Shown piece after piece: positions 27,659 to 35,898 of a stretch of DNA of 50,249 nucleotides (the stretch's first letter is position 1; each line of letters begins with the position of its first letter). Origin of the DNA: Acetobacter ghanensis (GTDB taxonomy: Bacteria; Pseudomonadota; Alphaproteobacteria; Acetobacterales; Acetobacteraceae); assembly GCF_001499675.1 (NCBI RefSeq), contig NZ_LN609302.1, positions 246,956 to 297,204 on the forward strand, read 5' to 3'. A model generated the notes under the pieces. That model made no database searches and was not told the DNA's origin. It saw only the letters and a program-made list of their open reading frames with translations. The translations under genes were made by a program, and so were the position numbers.

Positions 27659-28006
27659 TCAGGCCACGCGAGACGGTGGTGCAGACCAGGAAGGGCGTCT
27701 CCACTCCATGCCTTCCCACAGCATGGCCATCTGTGCTGTCGTCAGGCGTGCAACGCCCTCTGCCGGAGACGGCCATGGAAAACGTCCCTTCTCAAGCACC
27801 TTGTAATAAAGACAGAACCCCTGACCGTCCCACATCAGAAGCTTGATCCTGTCCCCACGGCGACCACGAAAGGCAAAGAGCGCCCCTGATGTCGGGTTCT
27901 GACGCAGCACGTCCTGTGCCAGTGCTGCCAGACCCGATATGCCCTTGCGCATATCGGTCACCCCGCAGGCCAGATAGACACGCACGCCGTTGCCCACGCC
28001 AATCAT
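27659..28006 (-). CDS. tnpB: IS66 family accessory protein TnpB
   Basis: The 115-residue Orf2 product of IS66 elements, needed for transposition but of unclear activity. Family motifs are VYLACGVTDMRKGISGLAAL, GALFAFRGRRGDRIKLLMWDGQGFCLYYK and LEKGRFPWP. It overlaps tnpA by four bases (ATGA) and is 63 bases upstream of tnpC. Confidence 0.95.
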   Translation of the reverse strand: MIGVGNGVRVYLACGVTDMRKGISGLAALAQDVLRQNPTSGALFAFRGRRGDRIKLLMWDGQGFCLYYKVLEKGRFPWPSPAEGVARLTTAQMAMLWEGMEWRRPSWSAPPSRVA

Positions 28007-28362
28007 GCCGTCTCCGCAATCCGGATGACCCGGGCCAGAAGATCTTCGGCAGGATGTCCCGTCACCCTGATACTACGGCCATTGCGCAGCACTATGGCCA
28101 GTTCGTCAGGATCACCGCCAGATGCCACAGCAGGTGTCGTCACTGAAGCAACAGGAACAAACGCCACAGACTGATCTGGGGAAGATAGTCTTTGACGGAA
28201 TGACGTCCGCCATTGGTAAAGATGTTGGCGGGTCAGGTCATGTCGACGTGCCACATCCGATACACTTGCTCCATCCACACCAACTTCAGCCAGTATCGCC
28301 AGCTTCCGTTCATCCGACCAGCGGCGGCGGCGTTCAACGCCAATCAGGATTTCCTGGGTCAT
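28003..28362 (-). CDS. tnpA: IS66 family protein TnpA (helix-turn-helix)
   Basis: The 119-residue Orf1 product of IS66. RRRWSDERKLAILAEV and VSDVARRHDLTRQHLYQWR form the helix-turn-helix of the transposase_8 type, probably binding the element ends. It is the promoter-proximal gene. The C-terminal PVASVTTPAVASGGDPDELAIVLRNGRSIRV is as expected in this family. Confidence 0.93.
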   Translation of the reverse strand: MTQEILIGVERRRRWSDERKLAILAEVGVDGASVSDVARRHDLTRQHLYQWRTSFRQRLSSPDQSVAFVPVASVTTPAVASGGDPDELAIVLRNGRSIRVTGHPAEDLLARVIRIAETA

Positions 28363-28460
28363 TCTTACCTCTCAAATGACGTCAATAACGACGTCGTTAA
28401 CGACGGTAAGTTACCAGTCACAATCCTCAATCATAAGGCGGCCTCAAACGGCCGGTTACC

Positions 28461-28468
28461 GAAATGTC
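28461..28468. repeat. Target-site duplication, right copy (GAAATGTC)
   Basis: Exact copy of the bases at 25950-25957 on the other side of IS66. Confidence 0.85.
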
Positions 28469-28736
28469 CGCGAAGGCTGCGAACCAAACGCCACCTACAG
28501 CGTTGGCATGATGCCCGCTGGACGAGGCACATGGAATACCAGCCCCCAAAGTCGGACAGAAAACGCCCAATCGTTTCATTCTTCACTGCGCAGGCATAAG
28601 GCCTGTCATAATCGAACGAGCAATCGGCACTGCAAGGCTACGCGGCTTTCCACGTCTCACTACCCTAGATGCAAGTTGAATTGCTACGTCACTCCCACTG
28701 TCATCCCGATTTCCCCCTACGCGGGATTCCGATCAC

Positions 28737-28764
28737 AAAAAAACCCGCCTCATTGGGGCGGGTC
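28737..28764 (-). terminator. Minus-strand terminator downstream of the GHKL-nuclease gene
   Basis: On the reverse strand ACCCGCC and GGCGGGT form a seven-pair stem followed by T7. It lies about 160 bases after the stop of the GHKL-nuclease gene, so the transcript would have a long 3' tail that includes a second hairpin near 28,800. Confidence 0.75.
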
Positions 28765-28923
28765 CATCGTGTCTTATCAGGCGGATAATGTCTGGTTGCG
28801 GGGGCACGCAGCCCCCGATACCGACACTCACTCATGTTTGCTGTCTAAACGCATGAATTGCTTTCCTATAATATTAGGAAAACAATCCTTGCCCGGAAAA
28901 ACAATTACCTAATGAAACTCATA

Positions 28924-31059
28924 TTATATATTATTACTGTCAAAATTTAGTCTGAGTTTATCTTGATAAACTGCAATACGCTTCTTCGCGCGGTCTATTA
29001 CGTCGCTGAAATGCAGAATTTCAAAATAGGTTTCGCCTAGTGGAAACCGAGTAATAGGATCTAGCAATAGACTGGACTGGAACCATCCCTTTCCCGTCGG
29101 GAACGGAGTCCAATTCCCGCTAAGGCGAAGTGTGTTAATCTCGTTACCGATAAGATAACCATAGAATTTTTTAAGTCTTCCGCCAGACTTTGCTGCCAGT
29201 AATTGTGCATATTCCGATAGATCGCCGATATGTTCGTCTGTAGAGACACCGGGCGCCTTAAATTCCACAATGATCACGGAACCTTCTTTACTAAACACCG
29301 CGATATCGGGTCGTTTACCACTATTTTCCTCCACCCTTTTCGCGAGAATGTTTTGCATTGCAGCGTCAATGTCGCTCTCGAAGACAGCTTCACCGTCATC
29401 CCACTTGATATTGGCCAATGGCATATCTGAAGCGATATAATCATAATATTGATACTCCTCGCTCAGGAGCCAGATGTCGTGGTCCGTTACGTCTCTACTA
29501 TCCTTACGCATAGGAAAGAAAATATTGTGAATGATCTGTTCGTCTTTCCTGCGAACACCAGCAGCGACATTCTGCATCGTAAGTTTTCGGTCACAGGCCA
29601 GATCCAGAATCTGGACGATAGCCGCCCGGCGTACAACGAGTTGCGAGAGCGTTGCCATATCAAAATTCTTGAGTGACGAAGTATATTTCCAAGACAATTC
29701 GTTAATTTTACTCCGGAATGTATCTGAATCCGGTTCAGAACAGAGGATTTCTTGCTTAAGCGTGAAAATTTCTGCAGTCTCGTCGAGAACTCGTTCCTGA
29801 TACTTTTTAAGAACACGCTCGGCTAATTTACTCGCCGGCTCACCATAGACGATACGGGTCGAAGTATCCTGAAGCATAGCCTCACTGATACCGAACTGCT
29901 CTGTGACCTCTTTTAATAAATCATCCTTATTCCAGTCGGCGGGTGTCACCATTTCCTCAATGACCGGGTCGATCACACGATGAATATCTTCGTAAGAGAT
30001 CTTCCCCTCAGAAAATAGATCGCCGCTGGGTATTGTGCTCGGGATATTGTCAAAGTCGTCACGCTGTTCGTTAACACAGATGTCGAGATATTCGCCTTCG
30101 ATAAGGACGATATGATGGAAGCCACCTACTGGATTATTCTGCTCGGCGCGCGTACGGAGATAGAGTGCGGTGATGTCTTTCACAGGGGAGGATTTTGCAC
30201 AAAAGGCAATTGCATTTCGCGGCAAGTCATAATGAGCCGCATCAAGTTTATAATGGGACAATTTCAATTGTTGGTAGGTTCCAAGCCCCGCACCGGTCGC
30301 TGGATCTCTCTCCTCAACATTCACCAGACGGTCAGTAGTCACTTTAGGTAGATCTGAATGCTGCAAGGTTCTGACTTGCTCATCCTGTTTCCAGTGACGG
30401 CTCACAAAGCGAATTCTAAAGTCACCCAACTGGTCACCAAGACTGACCAGACGTTGAAGAAACACGACAAGCATCTGCTTGCAAATTACCGGCGCCGCAA
30501 AAAAGCTATTCAGCGCTTCATTCTGAAAAATCCGTGAGCGAATACTCTCTTTGAGCCCATCCATTTGGATAACAGTGCCAATGTCCGATTCCTGTCCGGA
30601 ACCCAGGATAAAATCGTCTGCTTCAATCTGCTTTTGGGGCTCCGCATAACGCAACTCACGCTTTAAAACAGTGTCGCCAACTCGGTAGCAGCTATCAATC
30701 GAGATATCTGTAAAATAAAGAAAAAACTGGATACGCCCTGCCCCTTTACATTTTCCAATTCCGGCAATGGGCAGATCATCCTTGTAGGATGTATCCTTCG
30801 TTAAAAATGCCTTAATCTGATCATCACCGATGCCGCAACCGTTGTCACGGCATGAAACTGACATAGTTTCACGATCACCAACCAAATCTGCGGCCGAGAA
30901 AGTTACTTCAATATCGATTTCCATAGCAGGCGCATTGGCATCACTGTGCCGACGGATTAAATAAGCATCAATAGCATTGGAAATGAGTTCTTCGAAAATG
31001 ACATATTGATTCGAACTTATCTTAGTGTTTTTTATGCTTCCCCGGATATCGAGCGTCAT
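28924..31059 (-). CDS. GHKL-type ATPase fused to a PD-(D/E)xK nuclease domain
   Basis: The 711-residue product starts with a Bergerat (Hsp90/MutL/MORC) ATPase: N box E24-LIS-N28-AI-D31-A, G1 box D72-NGCGIG and G2 region G100-IGKCKGAG. A long helical middle region (about 240-560) follows. The C-terminus has RPDIAVF then VIIVEFKAP, giving D585 and E599-x-K601, the layout of a PD-(D/E)xK nuclease. GHKL-nuclease fusions are known in restriction-like and MORC-related prokaryotic systems, so anti-phage or anti-plasmid defence is a reasonable guess, not shown. ATG 31059 is preferred over longer in-frame starts because AGAGAGAG precedes it. It lies alone between IS66 and the trb cluster and is more AT-rich than the trb genes. 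Confidence 0.8.
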   Translation of the reverse strand: MTLDIRGSIKNTKISSNQYVIFEELISNAIDAYLIRRHSDANAPAMEIDIEVTFSAADLVGDRETMSVSCRDNGCGIGDDQIKAFLTKDTSYKDDLPIAGIGKCKGAGRIQFFLYFTDISIDSCYRVGDTVLKRELRYAEPQKQIEADDFILGSGQESDIGTVIQMDGLKESIRSRIFQNEALNSFFAAPVICKQMLVVFLQRLVSLGDQLGDFRIRFVSRHWKQDEQVRTLQHSDLPKVTTDRLVNVEERDPATGAGLGTYQQLKLSHYKLDAAHYDLPRNAIAFCAKSSPVKDITALYLRTRAEQNNPVGGFHHIVLIEGEYLDICVNEQRDDFDNIPSTIPSGDLFSEGKISYEDIHRVIDPVIEEMVTPADWNKDDLLKEVTEQFGISEAMLQDTSTRIVYGEPASKLAERVLKKYQERVLDETAEIFTLKQEILCSEPDSDTFRSKINELSWKYTSSLKNFDMATLSQLVVRRAAIVQILDLACDRKLTMQNVAAGVRRKDEQIIHNIFFPMRKDSRDVTDHDIWLLSEEYQYYDYIASDMPLANIKWDDGEAVFESDIDAAMQNILAKRVEENSGKRPDIAVFSKEGSVIIVEFKAPGVSTDEHIGDLSEYAQLLAAKSGGRLKKFYGYLIGNEINTLRLSGNWTPFPTGKGWFQSSLLLDPITRFPLGETYFEILHFSDVIDRAKKRIAVYQDKLRLNFDSNNI

Positions 31060-31220
31060 TTTGGTCTCTCTCTGCGTCCCCAGGGTAAGTGATTTTGCCA
31101 TTGGACACCAGTACCAGGGTGTGTCAAGTCTGGGCCTTTTGGCGCGGCAATCGGTAGCAACCGCCAAAAAACTGCGCCAATAGCAATGGAGAGAGAATTG
31201 TTCCGCCTCTTTTATCCCAT

Positions 31221-31469
31221 TTAGAGATAATTATTGCCGCCGCGTATTACTGTATTGGCCCGCCGCGCCTTTGCGAACCCTCGATTCGTGGCGATAAATC
31301 GCTCCAGCATAGGCACAACGAGACGCACGGGATCGATGGGCGCTTGCCCGGTTCCGCGCCCTAATATCTCGGCATAGGTTGCGAGATCACGGTGCAGGGT
31401 GGCTGGCAGCTCCAGCGTGACCTTCACGGGCTTGTCGTCCTCGATCGGACCAAGCTTCAACTTCGTCAT
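31221..31469 (-). CDS. DUF2274 protein
   Basis: The 82-residue protein is conserved as the last gene of trb clusters in this element type. KPVKVTLELPATLHRDLATYAEIL resembles a ribbon-helix-helix (CopG-like) DNA-binding fold, followed by PVRLVVPMLERFIATNRGF. A regulatory role is possible. Its ATG overlaps the trbI stop by four bases. Confidence 0.88.
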   Translation of the reverse strand: MTKLKLGPIEDDKPVKVTLELPATLHRDLATYAEILGRGTGQAPIDPVRLVVPMLERFIATNRGFAKARRANTVIRGGNNYL

Positions 31470-32662
31470 GGGCGAAATTCTTTCTCTTTCCAGGGCTTGA
31501 GGACGAGATCGCGATTCAAAACAAGCGTGAACGGCAGGCCCGGCCGATCAGTCAGCGTCGGCTGAATATTCAGGCTGCGATCGATCAGCCGGTTGCCGAC
31601 CATGGAGAAACCGTTGCTCGCCCCGCTGCGGATCGCCTGCATCAGGTTGTTCTCATTCCATGACGTCCCGGCTTCGGAGCCCACGCTGAGAAGGGTCGTG
31701 ACCAGGGCAGCCTTGAAAAGCTGTCCCCAGTGGTTGTTCACCTCGTCGGACAGGCCTGACTGGCCGATGGCGTTGCCGCCTGGCAGCTTTTCCAGCACGA
31801 AGCTATCCCCATTGGGTAAGATCAGCCGAGTCCAGATGATCTGGGTCCGCTGCTGCCCGAAGGAAACACTGCTGTTATAGGCCCCGAACAGGGTGCTGCC
31901 CTGCGGGATAAGCAAGAACCGTCCGGTCGGACTGTCATAGACGTTCTGGGTCACATGCCCGACGATCTGGCCGGGCAGATCGGAACTGATCTTCGTGTTC
32001 AGCGCCCCAGCGATCACCGTGCCCGCCTGAAGAACGTATGGGGATGCGGGCGGCGTCATCCGGTCCGGGCTGACCGTCACGCGATCCGGCTGACCTGCCA
32101 AAAAGGTACGATTGCCGGTTTGTTGGTCCGTCCCAGCCGGCGATGCCGGCGCTCCGGGAACGGTGGCCATCACCGGAACCACCTGCGTACTTTGACCGTC
32201 GCGCACTTCGACCTGCGCGAAGAGCCGACTGGTCCGCGCCGCCTCAATCTCCTGGTCGCCACGCCGGTCTCCCATGCCGGAAACCGGTCCCGCGCGGCCC
32301 TGCCGCTGTGCGTCGAGGATCGGCTTGCCCAGATCGCCGGGCAAAGGCGGTCCGAGCCTCGGGGTGGCGGTATAATCGCTGGGCAGTGCCGATAGCCCGT
32401 CGGCCGAGGCGCGCGCATCCGTGTCTTGCGCCGCCTGGACCGGACCCTTTGGTGTATTGCTTTGCAGCGCATAGCCCAGCGCGAGGCCGATCGCGAGCAT
32501 CCCGACACCACCCAGCGTCCAGATGACGGGGCGCGAGAGCTTTACGACTGGTGGCCGCTGCGCGCGCAGCCGCAGATCGGCAGAGGGCGACAGGGATGAT
32601 GGTCCTGTTCCGCTTGTGGTGCCTCCCGTATTCCCTTCCGGGCGCTCTTCCACGCCGCTCAT
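31466..32662 (-). CDS. trbI: Conjugal transfer protein TrbI (VirB10-like)
   Basis: Channel protein bridging inner and outer membranes of the P-type secretion apparatus. The 398-residue product has a cytosolic Pro-rich tail, one membrane helix (VIWTLGGVGMLAIGLALGYAL), a periplasmic linker and the VirB10 C-domain with LQAGTVIAGALNTKISSDLPGQIVG-like sequence, FLLIPQGSTLFGAYN and LVLNRDLVL. It overlaps trbG by four bases. Confidence 0.94.
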   Translation of the reverse strand: MSGVEERPEGNTGGTTSGTGPSSLSPSADLRLRAQRPPVVKLSRPVIWTLGGVGMLAIGLALGYALQSNTPKGPVQAAQDTDARASADGLSALPSDYTATPRLGPPLPGDLGKPILDAQRQGRAGPVSGMGDRRGDQEIEAARTSRLFAQVEVRDGQSTQVVPVMATVPGAPASPAGTDQQTGNRTFLAGQPDRVTVSPDRMTPPASPYVLQAGTVIAGALNTKISSDLPGQIVGHVTQNVYDSPTGRFLLIPQGSTLFGAYNSSVSFGQQRTQIIWTRLILPNGDSFVLEKLPGGNAIGQSGLSDEVNNHWGQLFKAALVTTLLSVGSEAGTSWNENNLMQAIRSGASNGFSMVGNRLIDRSLNIQPTLTDRPGLPFTLVLNRDLVLKPWKEKEFRP

Positions 32663-33660
32663 GACTTCCTGCCATCCGTGCGCACGATCCGCACACGCTG
32701 CTCGGAATGCTTGTCGCCCAGCCGCAATTCGGCTGAGGCGAACAGACGGTCGACGATCATCCAGTTCTGCCGGACGCGGTAGTTCACCAGTTCAGGCCCG
32801 CCATCGGCTCCCAGTACAAAGAGCGGTGGCAGTTCGCCCTGCCCGATACCGGACGGAAACGCGATGAACACCTTTCGCCCGTCATCGAACGCCCGCAGAG
32901 GCATCCAGGGCGGCACCCCACCTTTCACGCTTTCGATCGCGTAGCGGAAATTGAGTGCGTCGAGATTCAGCCCCGCTTCCGCCGGGGTGGCATCGTCGGC
33001 GTCGCTGTCCTGCCTATGCAGGGCAATCAGATCGTCCTCGGGATAACCCCACGATACTGACGCCATATAGGTCGCCGGTGTCGCCCGCAATTCGGCAAGG
33101 TAGGTCCGCCGGTCGGTATTGACGATCAGGTTGGTAGTCAGGTCCGGTCGCGTCGGCTTGACCAGGATATGCACGCGCCTGGTCATGCCCGTGCCACTGG
33201 TGGTATCGCCGACGATCCAGCGCACGGTATCCCCCATCGCGACCGGCCCAGTGCCGACCAGCTTCTCGCCGGGTTGCAGCATAACGTCGGTGATCTCGCC
33301 GGGCGAGGCATAGATCTGATAAAGCGCGCCCGCGCTGTAGGGGTAAACCTGCACCGCGTTCACATAACCAGCCCGTGTTGGCTGGATGCGAGCGGCAAGA
33401 TTGGCCTGCGTCACCCTCACGGTAGGGTCGCTCGCCTCGGGCGCAGAGCGGCTACGCCGTAAGGGCGGAAGCGGCTTGAGCTGGCCCGGCAGAGGAAGGA
33501 TTTTCGGGACTTCCACGACCTGCACCGGTTTCGGCGGATCGGGCTGGCGCACGGCCTGAGCCGCATCGTCATAGCGGATGACGGGTGGATGGTACTGCTG
33601 CGCGCATCCGGCCAGGGGCAGGACAAGCAGAGGAAGAAAACGAAGAGCATGACGGATCAT
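32659..33660 (-). CDS. trbG: Conjugal transfer protein TrbG (VirB9-like)
   Basis: Outer-membrane core-complex component. The 333-residue product starts with a lipoprotein-type signal (LVLPLAGC) and carries VirB9 features: YSAGALYQIYASPGEITDVML, PTRPDLTTNLIVNTDRRTY and the C-terminal FRYAIESVK plus NWMIVDRLFASAELRLG. It overlaps trbF and trbI by four bases each, so the cluster is translationally coupled. Confidence 0.94.
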   Translation of the reverse strand: MIRHALRFLPLLVLPLAGCAQQYHPPVIRYDDAAQAVRQPDPPKPVQVVEVPKILPLPGQLKPLPPLRRSRSAPEASDPTVRVTQANLAARIQPTRAGYVNAVQVYPYSAGALYQIYASPGEITDVMLQPGEKLVGTGPVAMGDTVRWIVGDTTSGTGMTRRVHILVKPTRPDLTTNLIVNTDRRTYLAELRATPATYMASVSWGYPEDDLIALHRQDSDADDATPAEAGLNLDALNFRYAIESVKGGVPPWMPLRAFDDGRKVFIAFPSGIGQGELPPLFVLGADGGPELVNYRVRQNWMIVDRLFASAELRLGDKHSEQRVRIVRTDGRKS

Positions 33661-34349
33661 TGGCCTAGCTCCTTCGACCAGTTGATGGCGGAGACGTAGA
33701 TTCCGAGCGGGTTTTTCCGCAGATGATCCGCGTCGCGCGGGGTGCGCAGAACAACCGACACGATGGCGGTCCAGCGTTCGGTGCCGGTGAACGCGCCGTC
33801 ACGGTAATGGCGCTCCGTCCAGGCGACACGGAAGCTGCCGGGCGAGGCCCGGATCACCGAGGCAATGTCCACCTCAACCTGCTCATGTCCAATGCGTGAG
33901 AACGGATCGTTCAGGCGGGCATAATCGTTCAGCGCTGCTGCGCCCGATGTCGTGGTGAAGTCATAGGCCCGCAGCCAGTTATGCCGAACAACCACAGCAT
34001 CGGACGACAGACCACGGACATCACCGATAAACTGCGCCAGATACCAGGCGATCTGCGGATCGGCTGGCCTGTAACCGGCCGTCGCCGGGGCCACGACCTG
34101 TGCCTGCCCCAGATGGTCGACCTGCACAACCCAGGGCACAACGGTCCCGCGCATAGATTGCCAGATCAAACCGGCGCCAAGACTGGCGGACAGGAATAAT
34201 GAGCCAAACGCCATCAGTCGCCAGTTGCGCGCCTGCACGCGAGCGGAGCCGATGCGCTCGTCCCAAATCTGCGCGGCTTTATGATAGGGCGTGACCGGCT
34301 CGGGCGTGGTCCCGTAGCGTGTGGTGGAGCGACGGAACATCGTCCTCAT
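33657..34349 (-). CDS. trbF: Conjugal transfer protein TrbF (VirB8-like)
   Basis: Inner-membrane assembly factor of the type IV apparatus. The 230-residue product has a short cytosolic tail, one helix (LMAFGSLFLSASLGAGLIW) and a periplasmic NTF2-like domain with QIAWYLAQFIGDVRGLSSD, NWLRAYDFTT and WTAIVSVVLRTPRDADHLRKNPLGIYV. It overlaps trbL and trbG. Confidence 0.94.
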   Translation of the reverse strand: MRTMFRRSTTRYGTTPEPVTPYHKAAQIWDERIGSARVQARNWRLMAFGSLFLSASLGAGLIWQSMRGTVVPWVVQVDHLGQAQVVAPATAGYRPADPQIAWYLAQFIGDVRGLSSDAVVVRHNWLRAYDFTTTSGAAALNDYARLNDPFSRIGHEQVEVDIASVIRASPGSFRVAWTERHYRDGAFTGTERWTAIVSVVLRTPRDADHLRKNPLGIYVSAINWSKELGQ

Positions 34350-35737
34350 TCCTTTTCCGAGAGATCAATGCTGGAACTTCCGCCGCCGCCATCGGTCGAG
34401 CGGATAACATGGGCGGCCTCGGCGGCATGGGTCGCGGCATTGCGGCGCTTCATGCTCCGTGCCCAGCGCGGTGGCTTGCCATCTGGCGGTGAGCCGGGGC
34501 CATCGCCACCAGGATTGCCACCCCCGCCTGGCCCTGGACCACCGCTGCTTCCGCCGTCATTCCCATCACCGCCAGCGCTACCGCCCATTCCGCGTGCAGC
34601 CCAACGACCGCCGGCGGCATAGCTCTCTTTCAGGGAAGAGGCCGCTGCTCCGGCCTTACCTTTCACGGCGTTCGCCGCTGCGCTGCCGGCAGCGCGACCG
34701 ACATTACCGGCGGCGGCTGCCATACCCGCCGCTCCTGTCTGTCCGGCTGCACCCATGGAATAAACAGTGGTAGCGGCACCTGCGACAGCAGCACCTCCGC
34801 GCGCTGCTGCCGCCGTTGCGCCGAGTGCGGCCGCGCCCCCTGACGCCAGGACAGCGGGCGCGGCCACAGCCGCAGCACCCATTGCACCCACCGCCATCGC
34901 GGTTCCGGCCACTGCCCCGGCACCAAGCTGGGGCGCGCCGGAGATCAGCCCGTTGGCGAGAGAGCCGCCGAAAATGGCGAGGCCGACGATGCAGAGCGAC
35001 GCCAGCACGACGGACAGCGCCTGCCCGATCGTGGGTGCGCTGTCGCCATAGGAGGTCGTGAACTGTTTGAAGAGGCCGGAGGCAATGGCGGAGATCACCG
35101 CCAACACCATGATCTTCACGCCGGACGAGACGACATTGCCCAGCACCTTCTCGGCCAGGAAAGCGGTGCGATTGAACAGGGCAAACGGGATCAGCACGAA
35201 GCCCGCGAGTGATGTCAGCTTGAACTCGACGATGGCGACGAAGAGCTGCACGGCGAGAATGAAGAAGGCCGCCAGCACGATGAACCAGCACAGGAGCAGA
35301 ACGAGGATCTGCACGATGCTGGCCAGGGCGCCGAAGGAAAACGCCAGTTTACTCGCCGCATCCAGAAGCGGTTGCGCGGCATCGAGGCCGGTCGCCGCCA
35401 GTCGGCCAGGATGCATGAAATCCCCGAGGGCTAACGTCCCTCCGCCGGCCTTGAGGCCGAGAGCGGCAAAACTGTTGAAGACGATCCCCGACAGGCCACT
35501 GAAATGATCAATGACGAAGGCAAAGAAGCCGATATACAGCGTCTTCTTCACCAGACGCTGGATGATGTCTTCATCGGCAGCCCACGCCCAGAACAGCCCC
35601 GCCAGCACGATATCCAGCACCGAGAGCGAACCCGCGAGCGACACCACACTGCCCCGAACCAGACCGAAACCGCTGTCGATCGTGGTTTCGAAGGTGTTCA
35701 GAAAGCCATCGATGATCCCGACATTATTGCTCCCCAT
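34346..35737 (-). CDS. trbL: Conjugal transfer protein TrbL (VirB6-like)
   Basis: Polytopic inner-membrane channel component. The 463-residue product has an intact N-terminus (MGSNNVGIIDGFLNTF), about six hydrophobic segments including ILVLLLCWFIVLAAFFILAV, and an Ala/Gly-rich low-complexity second half ending in a Gly/Pro-rich tail. It is the first surviving gene of the cluster: 48 bases upstream the IS21 element begins, which removes its normal promoter and the preceding trb genes. Confidence 0.92.
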   Translation of the reverse strand: MGSNNVGIIDGFLNTFETTIDSGFGLVRGSVVSLAGSLSVLDIVLAGLFWAWAADEDIIQRLVKKTLYIGFFAFVIDHFSGLSGIVFNSFAALGLKAGGGTLALGDFMHPGRLAATGLDAAQPLLDAASKLAFSFGALASIVQILVLLLCWFIVLAAFFILAVQLFVAIVEFKLTSLAGFVLIPFALFNRTAFLAEKVLGNVVSSGVKIMVLAVISAIASGLFKQFTTSYGDSAPTIGQALSVVLASLCIVGLAIFGGSLANGLISGAPQLGAGAVAGTAMAVGAMGAAAVAAPAVLASGGAAALGATAAAARGGAAVAGAATTVYSMGAAGQTGAAGMAAAAGNVGRAAGSAAANAVKGKAGAAASSLKESYAAGGRWAARGMGGSAGGDGNDGGSSGGPGPGGGGNPGGDGPGSPPDGKPPRWARSMKRRNAATHAAEAAHVIRSTDGGGGSSSIDLSEKE

Positions 35738-35740
35738 CGC

Positions 35741-35785
35741 TCAATATCCGGAATCAGGGATCGCGACGGACTGAGGAACATAGGC
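35741..35785 (-). pseudogene. C-terminal stub of the gene preceding trbL (trbJ or trbK)
   Basis: From the IS21 end, the frame reads AYVPQSVAIPDSGY and a TGA four bases before the trbL ATG region. This is the spacing expected for the tail of the gene before trbL, cut off by IS21. Too short to say whether it was trbJ or trbK. Confidence 0.5.
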
Positions 35786-35814
35786 TGTTGATTTTCACTG
35801 AGAACTGACCCGGG
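35786..35814 (+). repeat. IS21 left terminal inverted repeat
   Basis: 29 bases, perfect inverse of 38249-38277. The outermost bases are TGTTGATTTTCACTG. Confidence 0.95.
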
Positions 35815-35898
35815 TAGGGCGGAAATTTTCATCGAGATTTGACCCATGCCTTCACACTCCCCGGCATCATCTGCTGGGGGGGTTTTGGAGTGATTGAC

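Larger units (their letters stand above)
25958..28460 (-). mobile_element. Complete IS66-family insertion sequence
   Basis: The left end begins GTAACCGGCCG and the right end carries the inverse CGGCCGGTTAC (28449-28459). The similarity continues imperfectly inwards through GGCCGCCTT on the left and AAGGCGGCC on the right. Inside are the three standard genes in order tnpA, tnpB, tnpC, all full length on the minus strand. Identical eight-base duplications on both sides imply a simple and fairly recent insertion. One base at the right end is ambiguous between IR and target. Confidence 0.9.
25928..28912 (+). pseudogene. Reading frame interrupted by the IS66 insertion
   Basis: If the IS66 element and one copy of its target duplication are removed, ATG 25928 (MSTDIKLRNV, ten codons to 25957) joins in frame to 28469 and stays open to TAA at 28910-28912, giving 157 codons. 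I do not recognise the product. The downstream part overlaps an apparent minus-strand terminator and has unusual composition, so it may be non-coding DNA that happens to be open. Otherwise the 28469-28923 stretch holds only hairpins: GGGGGC...GCCCCC near 28,800 and the terminator at 28737. Confidence 0.25.
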
